This document shows, piece by piece, positions 1 to 13,220 of a DNA stretch of 64,000 nucleotides. The notes beneath the pieces are model-generated. The model had not been told where the DNA came from. It saw only the letters and a list, made by a program, of their open reading frames with translations, and ran no database searches. This stretch comes from Pempheris klunzingeri (lineage: Eukaryota; Chordata; Actinopteri; Acropomatiformes; Pempheridae). Location of the stretch: positions 17,476,644-17,540,643 of the forward strand of contig NC_092034.1 of assembly GCF_042242105.1 (NCBI RefSeq), given 5' to 3'. Positions within the stretch are counted from its first letter, which is position 1. Each line of letters opens with the position of its first letter. Both the position numbers and the translations under genes were made by a program.

Positions 1-680
1 AACACACTGACTAAATAACCGACTCTACCACTTACTGCTACTGAGTTTGCGTCATTAGAACTTCTCTTTCAAATCAAACGTCAGGAGAGTTTTGTTCTTG
101 CACCTGAGTTTATGAAACATAACTATACTCTTCTCTACACATGAAGAACAAACGTTACTGGGACGACACAAAATGACATTTAGAATCCATTAGGTACCAC
201 TGCCTGTCTGTGGTAGAGTCTATTCAGCACATCGAGCAGCCATACATGCTTACATCCTTAAAATAGAGCATGGCCATACATTATTTTCAGCTGTCACATT
301 CCCCAATCTGGAAATCTTGTGCAAATCTCTTTCATTGTGCAGTGGAAACAGCCTGGTTGGAAGAGTCTTTCCAGAGAAGCTGATGCTGCTGACTCCAGTT
401 TCAGAAGCTCAGCCTCCAGCGATGGACTAAAATGTTTTTGCGCGTGTTATCAAGCAAGATGGTCTTAAGACACTAAAGGTGTGTTTTCATGTTCCCTTCA
501 TGTGTTCAAAGCTAGGAGCAGCCACTTTCCCTGTGATTTAAGGCACAGGCCTATACTTTCTCTGTTCAAGGATTTCCTGCTTAAATCAAACAAACACTAC
601 TGATATTATTATATTGAACAGATCTGTGCTCAGTAGGTCAGTAGTAATATTCATCAGCTACGTGCACAGTGTGAAACCAT
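1..680. other. Non-coding stretch, nothing recognised
   Basis: No coding-like ORF, RNA gene or repeat that I can name. Confidence 0.5.
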
Positions 681-682
681 AT

Positions 683-1200
683 TCAATTCAATTTCAATTC
701 AATTTATTTGTATAGCCCAATATCACAACAGAGTGTCTCATAGTGCTTTTTGTTTTAAAAAGGGACAGACTATTTAATTTAATTGTATTTTATTGTGTCT
801 AAGTTTCTGTTCAATTTTGTATTTCAATATTTTGTATTGTTGTGACTTGACCTCTGTACCGCACTCTGGCACAACAATTTCCTCCAGGATAAATAAAGTC
901 ATTCTTATTCTTATTCTTATTCTTATTTACAAAGTTCACTTAAATAAACAAGAAGTGTAAGCAAACAAACAGTCTAATAAAGAGTCCAGCAGTCGATGAG
1001 GCCAATGGATCAGTCCGATGGATCAGACCCTCCTTCTACTGGAAGGAAAAACTCAAAAAACCCAGTGGGAAAAGAGAAACCTCCAGGAGCACCACAGTGA
1101 AGGAGAGATCCAGCTCCCAAGGACGGACAGGCTGTAGCCTTGGACAGACGCACATCCATACATCCTTTATCAGCTGTGGGTCGATCTGCCAGCTAAGCAC
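683..1200. mobile_element. Dispersed fish repeat split by a nested LINE tail
   Basis: ATTCAATTCAATTTATTTG, then TATAGCCCAATATCACAACA and AGTGTCTCATAGTGCTTT recur at 19571-19655. Here that sequence stops near 749 and resumes as TACAAAGTTCACT at 927. The intervening bases end in a LINE-type tail (TTTCCTCCAGGATAAATAAAG) followed by an ATTCTT repeat. Sequence from about 1040 to 1150 (AACCTCCAGGAGCACCACAG) continues the host repeat. The family name is not assigned. Confidence 0.65.
750..926 (+). mobile_element. LINE 3' tail (L2-like), nested insertion
   Basis: Ends CACAACAATTTCCTCCAGGA, then TAAATAAAG and (TTATTC)n, the usual 3' end of L2/Rex-type fish LINEs. Only the tail is present (5' truncated). 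Confidence 0.55.
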
Positions 1201-4200
1201 ATATGACAGCAGCGCACTGTGGACATGGACGGTCTTCATGTTCCAACATGGAGGCCGAAGACCTGAACACATCAGTCAGACTATCACGAACACAGTCAGA
1301 TGCCACATCTTCACTAATCACTAGACATTAGATCTTGCATGACAACACACATGCCAAACTACAACCAGTGCAGTATGTACTCAACCATGCCCCCACCCCC
1401 CCGATCCCCCCACCCCCAGGCCTGCATGGACACTGACTGCTGGTCATCCTGCCCCTGTTTGCATGGGGAGGGAAAGACGGAGACAGTGGGCTGTGTGAAT
1501 AAATGTGTTGACAAAAGTAGAAAGACTAGGGTGTCCATGTTGGCCTTTCCTATTTTTTCTCTCCCTTCCATGATTAATACAATAATGCCTCCATGCTTTC
1601 AATCCCAAATACCAAAGTGTCAAAAGACATCAGATCACATCCAAACCCCTCTCTCTCTCTTTCCCTCTTTCTCTCTCTCTCTCTCTCTTTCTCTCACTGA
1701 CAACAGAAAGTATTTCATTTGCACGTCGCCATGCAAAAGAAAGGTATGTCAGAATGTGATGATGATGATGACGATAGAGGAGGATGGTCAGGTGGCACCT
1801 GTCCCACCTGTATTTAAGTCAAACTGATGAATAGTTCTATCTTAAGGATGGATCAGATCACTATGTGTCATGTGAGGAAGCTTTTTAGCCTCCTTCAGTG
1901 AGCTGCTTTGCTTTTACGGCCACAGACTGCTCTCACCAGTCAACTTCACAGACCCAGCAGGCATTTTTTTAAGTTTGGGGTAGAATTTAGCATCTTAAGA
2001 ATCAAATATTTTAGGTGGAGACCAAAACTAAAAGAAGAGAGAATATAGGACTTTTCAACCTGGTTTGTATTCTGCTAAAGCCAAGTGGCAGAAGCAAGCC
2101 ACAGCTTCACACATGTGAACAAAACGGCTTCCACAGATGGCAGCAGGGGGCTAGTTTGGTTCTCAGGCAAGCTGCCCATATGTCATTATATATCATCGCT
2201 AACTCAGGGGGTTCATTAATGTTTAGGTAGGACTCTTATTTCTGCAGTGTGCAGTTTGCCAAAAACATCTTTTTATTTACTATAGTTGCTTCCCACAGCA
2301 GGGAGGTGGCACGTGTGAATTCAGCATGAGCCATAGTCAGAATAAGACGTGTTGAAAAGTACCAGAATTCAGCATTAAAATCATCAGACAAAACAAAACT
2401 AACTACATTTTTGCTAATATATTACATCCATATCAGCTTTATAACGTGTCAGATGCTGTTTTCAGCTGGTTTGCTGCCCCCAACTGGTCAAATAATCAAT
2501 GAATGCAGCTTTAAGTCTCACTGCACTGACACACACACACCTACCAAACTACTGTTGCAGCCTACAAGCAAATCAAAGTAAACTCTTCCAGTAAAACCTG
2601 TGCATTCGTGTCACATCATGTCATAATAACAACATTATGTTCTTGTTAAATCTTTCCAAATGTTCCGAAGTCCCACATCTTGTGTCTGAGCATCCCTCCA
2701 CAGAGATGATTAGCACTAAGACAGAGCCATTTTGATAAAGCAGCACCACAGAGAATCCTCCACGAGCAGTCGTGGTCCTGGCCCTCCATTTCATGCGCTC
2801 TAATCTAGTGTTGTGTGCCCCATTTCTATTTGGGATGAAGGAGCAGTGGTTATCTAGAGTCCAGATGGTCCGCCAAATGGAGCATTTCCACATGCATAGT
2901 CAAATCAAGTGAGACAAGAATTTTCCCAGAATACATTGCAACTGGCTGCAGAATGGTTAATGGTGTATATACACACACACGAAGCCTAAATATTTTCATA
3001 TTATGGAAAAAAAGTCAAATTAGATAGAATCTTTTGCGCACGCAGCACCTAACAACTAACAACAGAGAACAATACATATGGACATAACGGCCAGAACAAC
3101 TACAGCCTCTTCATAACTCAACCGTCATCGGCTGGAACTGGCAGCCCAATTCATAGTTACACATCCACCCCGCGGTAGCTCCATTCCACGGGGCCATTAC
3201 CCAATCAGGAGCACTTAAGGGTGAACGGCAGGGTTACAGGAGACGTAATGGGAGAGGGAGCGTGTCTGTTAGTGTCACATGAGTCTTACATATCTGCTTA
3301 CACTCCCAATATAAAGCAGGATTCTCATTGTGCACAAACACCTGTGAGTCTGATCTAATCAGTGTGAGCAATCATTTAGTAGAGGTTTCACAAATAATAA
3401 TAATGCAATACTTAATCTTTTTGCCATCTGCACCATATCATGGTAAGTGGATAATATTGGAGGAGATTAACTGTTTTTTCTGTAGGGTGAAACGGCCGTT
3501 AGAGGTCGACCACAAAGCGAGCTCTTCATTCCCGTATTAGTCCGTCTCTGTCTTGAGATTTTATAGTTTTACTCTTACAAAATTACGACTTTAATTTTGT
3601 AATATTACTACTTGTTTCCCTAATTTACAACTTCATTCTCATGATCTCATTTACCTCTTCCCCTCTCTGTGTCGTACAGCTCACATCAGCCAGTCCACAT
3701 GTTTGCATGTTAGCAAACTGCACACGAAACATTATTACGCTACGTTTGACATGTTACATGTTTGGCTTGTTAAAACACTAAATGTACAAATGAATCCAAT
3801 TAGTTCATCAATTAGAAATGCATTATTATACCAAACGGTATATAGTGCTGTACACACATTACAATGTTCTCCCAGCATGGCCTGCTAATGTAAGTATTCA
3901 GTGCAAAGCACAGCTGATGCAGTCACAGTGTCGTCGTACAATTGTGATGTTTGGACCTTGAGTTTGTCCGTACTGCTAGGAGCCTAAATGAGTTGTTTTT
4001 ATCTCTGACAGTTGCTGACAGTGTCCCTGGCTGCTGGATGAGTCATTCAAGCAGATAGACGGGGCTTTGTAGTATTAAGCAGCACATCTGAATGTGTTGC
4101 GATGATAAGTGGCGTTTAGTCACGTCGGACTACAGACTGGTAGCTTTGCAGCCATTTTATTCATTCATTCTAATGAGCGGTAGCTTTAGGAAAGATGCCT

Positions 4201-6740
4201 ATATGGTCAGCACATGCACGCATCAGACAACTCCAGATGATGATTGCTGGTATTGCTATTAATGTGTGCAATTAATAACAATGAGCTGTGCTATATTCCT
4301 ATGCTCAGCAGAGTAGATTGTTAGATTGGGTTCTTTATTTGTCTTGAATAATAGACTTAAGTTGGTACTGAGGTATCCTGGTTTGTTTGCTTTTCAGAAA
4401 CTTTTGGATTATTTTGCCCCAATATATATAATAACAGTCAAACTACTGCTTTGATAATCCAAACACAGGAGGGGGCCAAACAGCACATTTTTGCCGTAGG
4501 GGCCCAGCAGCAGGTTAATCCTGCCATGATTGAATGATAAAATGAATAGTATTCACAACATTAATCCCAGTCTGCGAGGTTCAGAGTCATGTTTGGGCAG
4601 GATCTCGTGTGCATTATGCCCTGGTGTCTGCAGAAAAGAGAAGTCTAAAAATAGAAACATCCCAGATACAGTATCTGCAGCCTACATCCTCTTCCTCACT
4701 TGCCATAAGGTGTTTCGTTGTCCAAACTGAGTGTAGCTGAGGGTGACAATGCACACCTCAGGGAGTTGGGGTACAGACTGGGTTTTAGACATCCTCAAAC
4801 TGTACACAGGATAAAGCCGTTAGATTCAGGGGCTTATGCCAGCCGGCCCAGTCCAACCCTGATGTTTCTGGCCCTGTTGGTGGTACAGACCTAAAAATAG
4901 AAAAGTTGTCTTTCCATTTTCCATCCAGCTAACTTGGTTTATAGTGCATAATGAGTGTTGGAGCCTGACCGGGACAAAGGTTTTTCATCTTGTTTTAACT
5001 AGGATGGCATTGGGTGATATCAATAGAGGCGTCCTACACAAAGATGACCTTGTTTTCTACCCAGTGTGTGCCCCTTATGGGCAGCTGTGGTGCTCATCGG
5101 TCATGGAGCACTGCCTAGAAAATATAGATCACTTTCTAAAGTTGTCTTTGTTCCAGATTATACAAGGAAGCTGAGTACATTATAATGAACCCCTGACGGT
5201 CTGAGCCCATAAGGATCAATGACACTACTCTCCCCGGAAAAATGATCGGTGCCCATGCTGCTACTACAGCTACCCTGTGGGCTTGTTTAGGGTCTGACTA
5301 CGCTGACGGGATACCATGCCTGTTTAAGTGATGAATCCAACAAGGTACATACTGATCCAGAGGTTCTGGATCACGGGCAGGAAGGATGGGACACAAGTTA
5401 AACCCCTGGTGTATCTGGCTGACTGAAACGGCTGCAGACCTTGTCCTTAACGCTCACCACTACATTGTTGTTTCTGGCTTTTTTTTTGTCCAAATTGGCA
5501 AAAACACTAAATTTGATCAAATTCTACCTGAATCAACATCTGACTGTACCAAAACATGGAGCACAGGTTTCACTTCATGTGCCTCTCCAATATACACATA
5601 GTGATTATTATTGCATTGAAATGCTTGAAACAACTGGTTAGTCTACCAACAGAAAAGACCTGTAATATGACAGCACTGCAGAAACAGGTACCAGTCCAGG
5701 TCTGGGGTGATGTGATCGGGTCCAGTAGTGTCTGGCTCATTAGTTTGGAGATGAAAACCTTATGATATTCCACATAGCTGCAGACTGCATCCTTATCATT
5801 GCTGACAGGATTAATCAATTAATGAATTAAACATTCAAGTCATAAATCAGAGAGAAACAGAAACATTCTCTGGTCTTAGCGTCTTAGTCCCTGCTTTTCT
5901 CTGAAGGACGTCATTGAGAGCTGATTTAAACTGATGGGATTAGGACTGTATATAAGGGTGAGATGAAATGTCACTATTATCTGACATCTAGATGCTTTAA
6001 TCTTAAAAAAAGAATCAATACATCAATCTAGAGATGCAACAAAAAGTCATTCTTCATTGTTGTTGTTGTAATGAGAAGTTCTAGATCAGGACTAGCCTTT
6101 AGCCCTTCTAACATTAGAAAACAGTGACAAACGTCCATCACAACATCCCAGCTCCCAGGGTGACCTCATCAGATGCTTTGGTTCGCCCAACAAATCATCC
6201 CAAACCCAAAAGATTCAAATTCTTAGCGTGCAAAACCAAAACGCAGCGCACTTTCCCTTTAAAAACCTGCAACAGTGTACGTTTTTTCTTGAAAAAGTAA
6301 ATGTACAGAACCAAGACAGGTTCTCCACTACAGCTCCAGCCCCAGCAAACAGCCCCGCTGCCAAAACACATATCCGCACATTAGAAATGCATTCAAAGTG
6401 CTTTCTGCTGGGTGTATTTGCTGCTAATATCATTGGAATGGCATTAAGGCCAAATGCAACATCCACCTGAAATGTGTGACTACATGGTGTTATGGTGAAA
6501 CATTGTGCTGGCCCACAAATCATCTCTCCAGGTGTAAGGAAGTGCACTGGTGGTGTACAGGCCAAAAAAAATCATTCTTTTTTAGATTCTTATCAGTGAA
6601 AAATGAATGAAATGCAAAAATTACAAATCCTGCTGAAACTCATAGCGCAGGATCTCTCCAAATAAATGCATTTCATTTCATTTGACCCATTTGCTCTGTT
6701 CTGTTTAGTGCAGCCTTGCATTGGAGTGAACGTGTTGCAT
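1201..6740. other. Intergenic, no gene recognised
   Basis: Short ORFs here have no recognisable protein features and AT-rich composition. A (TC)n tract lies at 1648-1695. 6180-6570 has a long minus-strand ORF of 116 codons without family resemblance. No exon of MAMLD1 was seen. Confidence 0.5.
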
Positions 6741-6749
6741 GTATGTGAC

Positions 6750-7300
6750 TCTCGGGCTGAGCGTGGTGAGGCTGAGGCTTCGTGCTGCCGTGCTGCAGGA
6801 GAGGATGGATGGATGGAGGTGGACTGTGGAGCGGGAGCCTCTCTCATGGCTGAGAATGTGTCAGGCTCCATGTCCACTGGTGCCGTGTGTCGTCATCACT
6901 GATACACCGCGACCAGCGAGCGGAGGATGAAAAAGAGCCGAAATAATCCGGCAAGGTCACAGTCCTGTCAGTACGGAGGACAGCGTAATACCACTGGAGA
7001 TTAAAAGCACACATTAGCAGAAACAATGAACCCGGTGGGCCTACGGAGCAGCAGGACCGGGCTCCCCAGCCTACAGAGATGTGACGGGCCGGTCATTTTC
7101 CTGCACACATCCTACAGGACAGCGTGACCGAGCCGTCCCTTATCTAACCGGCAGCCGCTCTCCGGCGGCCGCTCTGCGGGTCTTACCGCGGATGATGGCC
7201 GGCGGTGGCGTCCTCGGTGAGTCTGGTCGGAGGAGACGGGATGGGACACGGGATCACGGATGATGCACGAGCTGCACAGTTCCGGTGATGAATGGAAGAC
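6750..7300. promoter_or_regulatory. Orphan CpG-rich block, possible promoter or first exon
   Basis: CpG density is far above the flanks, with runs such as GGCGGCCGCTCTGCGGG near 7165. Good donors exist on both strands (plus CTCG|GTGAGT after ATGATGGCCGGCGG at 7192-7216; minus GCG|GTAAGA near 7189). It resembles a CpG-island promoter, but no gene in the window can be linked to it. Confidence 0.35.
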
Positions 7301-7854
7301 AGAGAGACCGGCTCTGCTGGCGATCCGCTGGAGACTCAGCACCGAGCGCAAGCCCCGCCCCTCCCAGTCCTCTACGTCAAGCCCCCATACTGGACTCACT
7401 GGGGGGCTCAGCATCACTGCGCACACGCACCCCCTCCTCCCCCCTCACACACACACCTCCCCCCTCCCCCTCCCCCCTCCCGTGCGTGTGTGCGTGTTCC
7501 AGTATCAAAGCGAACGTGCTGAGACTTCCAAGAAGCACGAGCTCACCTCATCTCTGCCTTTTTCCATCATTTGGCATCAGCCCGGCTCAAGTGCTTGATT
7601 CTGAGTTGCTGAGATCCCATCAGGCTGAGGCTGCTGAAACAAACTGGAGGGGGCCCAGTGCTCTTTAAACAGCAGAGTAGACTTCAGAGAAAGCAGGGCC
7701 ATTTTCTGACCTCAATAACCAAGAATGCTCACTCTGTGTATTTTTAGACATCTCACAAGCATTGAGTAGCTTCGGAGGTATACAATTCAAGAGATTATTC
7801 TCAAATTCTTTGTCCTACATCTGACAGAGAGCAATTTGTAGCCACCGATGATGA

Positions 7855-8015
7855 CATGCAAAGGTCCGACCATGGGGAGCTCCAGAGATCTATTCTTGGC
7901 CCACTGCTTTTTAAAATCCATCTCAACACGCTGCCTGTATCTCTTTTTGTAGGCTGTTTGCCGATGATACAAATCTTGTAGTTTCACGTGACGATCGTAG
8001 CACATCACAAGGCAA
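7855..8015 (+). pseudogene. Decayed non-LTR reverse-transcriptase fragment
   Basis: One frame reads QRSILGPLLFKIHLNTLP and a shifted frame reads LFADDTNLVVSRDD. These are the adjacent QGS-LGPLLF and F-ADD motifs of LINE reverse transcriptases. A frameshift between them and the short length show a dead fragment. Confidence 0.75.
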
Positions 8016-8040
8016 ACTAAAAGTCTTTAAAAGTTTATCT

Positions 8041-11000
8041 GCTGTTAGGTCTTATCTTTTAATATTGGTTTCAATGAGGAAACGTCAATGGGAGGAAATC
8101 CAAAGAGCTGATGAAAGGTGGAAGAGTGGACATGCACACAATCGAATAATACAGTACGTAAAGCAGTAGGGTTATACCAAGAAAAGGATATAACCAAGAA
8201 GTAAAATAGACTAAAACACAAAAAGACATTAATGAATTAATAGACAAATAAATAAGTTCAATACAAACTCTTTTAGATGCACATTGGACTGAGGGGTTTT
8301 GAAAAGGACTTCAGTTCTTGTAAAGATTCCTGCTATGGTTGGACAGGAATGTTTTTGGCTGATACAGCAAAAGGAATATGTGAGGGATCGACATGGTTCA
8401 TCATAGTACTGTTCACTGGACCCTCTCATCAGTCTGTCCTGCTCAGTGATTTGCAACATTTCCCTCAGTTCTCTACTGATGAGTCTGTGATGGCTGAAAC
8501 TAAAACTATAGAGGTTTTACTACAAGTAAAACTGGGCAGTGTGAGCTGTCTGTCAGCATCAGGGACTTTGACAGTTGCCCCTCCACACATTTTTATGGAC
8601 ACACCTAGCAAAGCTCTTCGGTGGCGTGGTGCCAGATGACTCTATTGTGACGCTAAATGCTTTTATTTTGGATGAACCAGTTGAGGGGATGTGTATTAAG
8701 TTAGACAGCATCAGTCTGGAGTGTTCCATTCGTGTTATTAAAGGATCACAATCAGTTATCAAGTCATAAATACACACATATAACATTAGTTACGATTTAA
8801 ACTATGAAAAATACAAAGTTCAAAATAAGGGCTACCAATAGATAATTTGGTTTCCGTCTTCTGTTTTGAAATTGATGCGTAACAGAACTGTAAAGTGACC
8901 AGCTGTTGACCTCTGACCCTGAAGCCCACCACCTGTTCCTGCTTGCAGCAGAAAACGACAGCTGGCCAATCAGAGGTCCTGCTGCTGCTCTTTGGGTCAG
9001 ACCTCATTTCATTTCTGCAAAGTAAAACAGAAGAAATGGAAAACTGGAAATACCAAAACACAATGGAGTGTAACAATGGAGTGGGGGGGTTACCAACACA
9101 TCAGTACAGAATTTTCCATTTCTGGTGACTGTGGGGGTCAAAGCATTCGCATCATTTTCATACTCAGCGAACCATCTAAGTGACTGATGATTTTCAAGGA
9201 GGTGTCTGACTATGGAAGCCACCACCAGCTGTGCTCGCAATCATTTATTTAACGCCATTATCTCAAGATAATGAGTCAGTTATTTAGTTATCTCGACGTA
9301 ATGAGATAATCAACTTGTCACCACAAGAAAACAAAAAGTGATTTTGTCCTGTTACTGAGAATGCTTGTCAGAGATCAGGAGCGCCACGCTAGCATGCTGA
9401 AAATGTCAGAACAAGCAGAACCCATTGCTGTGTGTGTCCATCAGTAACTGGCACGCTTTAAATCAGCTGCTACAGTTGTCAAGATGCCGTCTATGTGCCA
9501 CCCACACAGAATGGACTCACATTCTTCTTATCCTGATGTAAAATCGAGCCTAACTGTCTTTGGCAGTGATGTTTGGTGTGTCCACTGTAAATCAATGAGT
9601 GTTGGATTCTGCCCAGACCGACGGGGGGCAGTAGAGGACTCTGTCTGATCAGAAATAAACGCTTTTCTTTGATTCTTCTCCCGTCTCGTAAGAATGATTA
9701 AGAATTAGAGGTTATAAGAGGAAACAACCTCAAGATAACAGCATTAAAAATGATCATGGCAAACATGGTCAATATAGAAAACTGGAGGGTTACTGGGGAC
9801 ACAACAGCAATGCACAATATCTCTCTCTCCAATTGCATAGAGCCTTTAGTGGCAGAGGGCAGGACGTCCACCAGCGGTGGGAGGTGATGTATTGACCTGG
9901 AGATACTGTATGTCCCCATCTGGGAGATCAATGCCCTCTGCACAGGGCCAAACTGCTGATAGCACCACAGTCACATTGATTAAAAAAGTAATTTAGTTCA
10001 TTAGTGCTCTCCCAGCTCCCATCATAGGATGGCTGTGACCTCCTAGGTCAGTTGTAAACAGTAGTGTGTCTCTTCCTGTCCCAAATCTCTCTGACATCAT
10101 GTCCCATTCCGCTGAGCGACCCCCCCATTACGTGGAATGTGCCTTCAGCAGTAGGCCACAGGATTTTCCAGCTTCTTCCAGTGCATCAATATTTGAATTC
10201 TTACATTAACAGATATGGAGTTATTTTTAAAAGTCATAACAGTAGTTCACAACACATGAGTTTCTCCAAAGGGAATGAAGGAATGCTGCCTCTGTCTGTT
10301 AGTAACAGCTCCCTAGTCTGTGTATGAACACTCAGAGCTCAATGAACGACATGATTTTTATGATTGTTTCTTGCATGCAGCTCATCCACAAGGGATTCCA
10401 CAACACCAGAAATTCTTTCAGATCCACACATATGCATCAAACAATACTACTCACAAGCCCCAAACTAAAGACAAAAAAATCCAAAGATTCAGGAATCGAT
10501 ATCAAAAGCATTTGTGTGACACTGAAAGTTAATTCTAACGGTCCTTTTTGCTCCATCAGCATCATCTGTTCACCAGAATATTTCAGGCTTTTGTTCATTT
10601 CATGGAAAACTAACATTCTTACATCATCGTACAATGTGCAGCACAAAAGAAAGCGACACTCACTCTCCACCTCTCCCAACGCCCACAGCTCACAGTCTGC
10701 TTTTCAATTATCTATGTATTTCTGAATCAGCCATTCTCAGCAACCAGAGAGGGACTACAGTTACAGTTAACAACTGTGCAGCTAACGATCACTGGCTTCC
10801 AGACAATATGTGTTTCAGGGCCAAAGCTTTGTTTGATATTATGCACATACTGTGTGTCCTTCATTTCGGCTTTGACAAGAAAATATTTTCAAACATTCAT
10901 TCTTCAGACTTCAAGAAAAGCTGATAGTGATTGATATCATTCATTGTGTAGAATCTCTCCTGGTGTGTGCAAGTCTGTACTTCAGTCTCTAAAATGCACT

Positions 11001-12575
11001 GAATCAATCTATATTGAATTGAAGCCAGGTCTGCAACATGCCCTTTTTGTTATATTTGTTGAAATTCTCACAACAGCCTGACAGCAATCAATAAATTAAA
11101 TTAAAAACAAAGAAAACAATCTGGTGTCACAGGACTGTAATAAGCTCATCCAGTCCTGTCATTCAGACCGAATGAATGATTGGATATACCATTTGGTTCT
11201 AAGAAATGATTGGGCAGCTGAACTGCCTGTGTACCTATGTACCTGCCCACCAGCTCGCACTCAACAAGTGTGCCCGTTGTGCATAACAAGAGTCTTGCAC
11301 AAGGCTAAAGCTAGTGACCTAGTCGCACTAGAATGGCAGAGACAGAGCAGCCAATATTTAAATGATGGCGCAGCAACAGACTGAGTCAGCAGCAGGGCGC
11401 TGAGACACCCACTGAGCTGAGGAACTAGAGAGAGCTGCTGCTCAGCGACAGACTGCCATTTAGCTGTATCATTGTCACATTTAATGGAGTTATTTATTTG
11501 TTAGACTGGAAAACTCAGTGAGGCTGTCGGTCAGCTGTTGTGTACAGAATGGACGAGGGACCTGATGGCGGTGGCGGCGGTGGTGATGGTGATGGTGGTG
11601 ATGGTGGCAGCAGCAGTGGTGGTAGCGGCCGGTCTTCTCATTACCAGCATGGACTCGTCCTCCAGCAGTAACATTAGCCAGGCAGCATTCATGCATTAAT
11701 GGGGGAGGAGCTTTGGAGGAAAGGCTTTCAGAACAAGCTACTCTGCTAGTCTCTCCAATGATGCAGACCCTGCCTTCAATATCATATTGAATTAAGACAT
11801 TAAATGTAATGAGAATATAATGTACTGTATGAAAACCTGCTGAGTCACTGTTAATCATGTGTGCTGTAATAGGTCACTGTGATCTTTAGACACAGAGAGG
11901 ATTGTAGAAATCCTTGGAGTGTCTCCATCTGTGGAGACGTGCTGGTGGCAGCCTGATATGTGATGACTGAGAGAGGACAGGATGTCTTGGTGGGAGCATG
12001 AGCATCCTCATCATGAAGTCTGTTTGCTGTGAGCGTAACCAGACTGGTTAACACAAGATCAGCTCCATCCCACAACTGTCTGGTGGGGTCCGTCTCCTGC
12101 CACACAGCTGAGGCTGTCCACATTGTGTTTATTCATGGTCCATTTACAAGTACAATTTTATTCATCGACACTAATAAAACCATCATATAAATAAAAACAC
12201 GACATAACAACATAAAATATAAGCTTCAACCTAAGATATATCCTAAAGTACCAAGGGTTTATAATGAAATAATCAAACCATATTAAAACATGCAAAATGC
12301 AACAACAAGGGAGGCTGCTGGCTGGAGAGAAGGCAGTATTACTGTTGTATGTATTACTGTTCAGTAAATGAGTGGAGATGTAACATGGTATGCATGATTG
12401 TTAGTCACTCACCACACTGTGAAAAGTGCTCCGCTCTTCAGACACCACCTGTGCTCTGCTGCCCTCTCTTGTTACAAGTGACTACGGCATGCCGGGCTGG
12501 TGCTGCAGACAGCATAGCACAACAACAGCAGATGCTGATGCTGATGAAATAAAGTCCTTCAAACATTTTCACTAA
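8041..12575. other. Intergenic, no gene recognised
   Basis: No coding-like ORF. Contains a GGT/GGC/GAT trinucleotide-rich patch at 11565-11630, whose minus frame would read poly-His and is probably not coding. Confidence 0.5.
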
Positions 12576-12582
12576 AAACATT

Positions 12583-12915
12583 AAAGGTCCCATATGGTGC
12601 AAAATGTCCCCTAGAGATCCCAAAAATATGAGAAAGAACATTCTTCCTCTTTTATTTTTGCTAAATCTTTAAACAGATATATGCATAAACGCTTCATTTA
12701 GATGTTGCTCCCCTCCTGACATCAGAAACGGCCTGGCTGGTAATGAGAAGAAGATGCCGAACATATGAGGAAAACACACAAATTCTATCAATCAATCAAT
12801 CAATCTTTATTTATATAGCGCCAATTCATAACAGTGTTATCTCCAGACTCTTTCCATAAAGAGCAGGTCTAGACCAAACTCTTTAATTAGAGAGAGACCC
12901 AACGATTCAGGAATT
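12583..12915. mobile_element. Dispersed fish repeats (two fragments)
   Basis: TTAAAGGTCCCATATGGTGC at 12581 resembles the end of an abundant fish MITE. 12786-12870 (ATCAATCAATCAATCTTTAT, then TTATATAGCGCCAATTCATA) is a familiar fish retroelement tail. Names are from memory of common repeats and not verified. Confidence 0.45.
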
Positions 12916-12968
12916 CAACATTAAGGATTCAAGAATCCCCACATGAGCAGCATCAGATATTATATTAG

Positions 12969-13170
12969 GCAAATTGTGCTGTTGTTGGCTGCAAATACCC
13001 CCACATCAGTCTTCACGTTCTGCCATCGTCTGAAGAAGTCAAGACCCAGTGGATCAACTTTATTTTTGATGGAAATGTCCCCTCACGGACAGGAAAACTG
13101 TTGTATGTCTGCTCGAACCATGTCACTTCAGATTGTTTTCTGAATGAGGGCCAATATAAAGCAGGACTAG
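12969..13170 (+). pseudogene. THAP zinc-finger domain remnant
   Basis: The frame from 12969 reads [20 protein letters not shown], then [21 protein letters not shown] and QYKAGLA. This has the C-x4-C, the conserved Trp, C-x2-H and the DCF block of THAP domains (C2CH zinc-binding, found in P-element-type transposases and derived genes). An in-frame TAG precedes it, there is no start codon, and the frame closes near 13220. It is likely a transposon-derived or retrocopy fragment. Confidence 0.72.
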
Positions 13171-13220
13171 CAACACAAGCATGCACAGCAGTTAGTTTTT
13201 GGTTTAGAGGCGGTTATTGA

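Noticed and set aside
6215..6565. 116-codon minus-strand ORF
   Set aside because: No motif, no splice-linked neighbour, ordinary composition. Treated as chance.
11490..11858. Minus-strand ORF with a poly-His run
   Set aside because: Made by a GGT/GAT-rich low-complexity patch; no domain or neighbouring exon.
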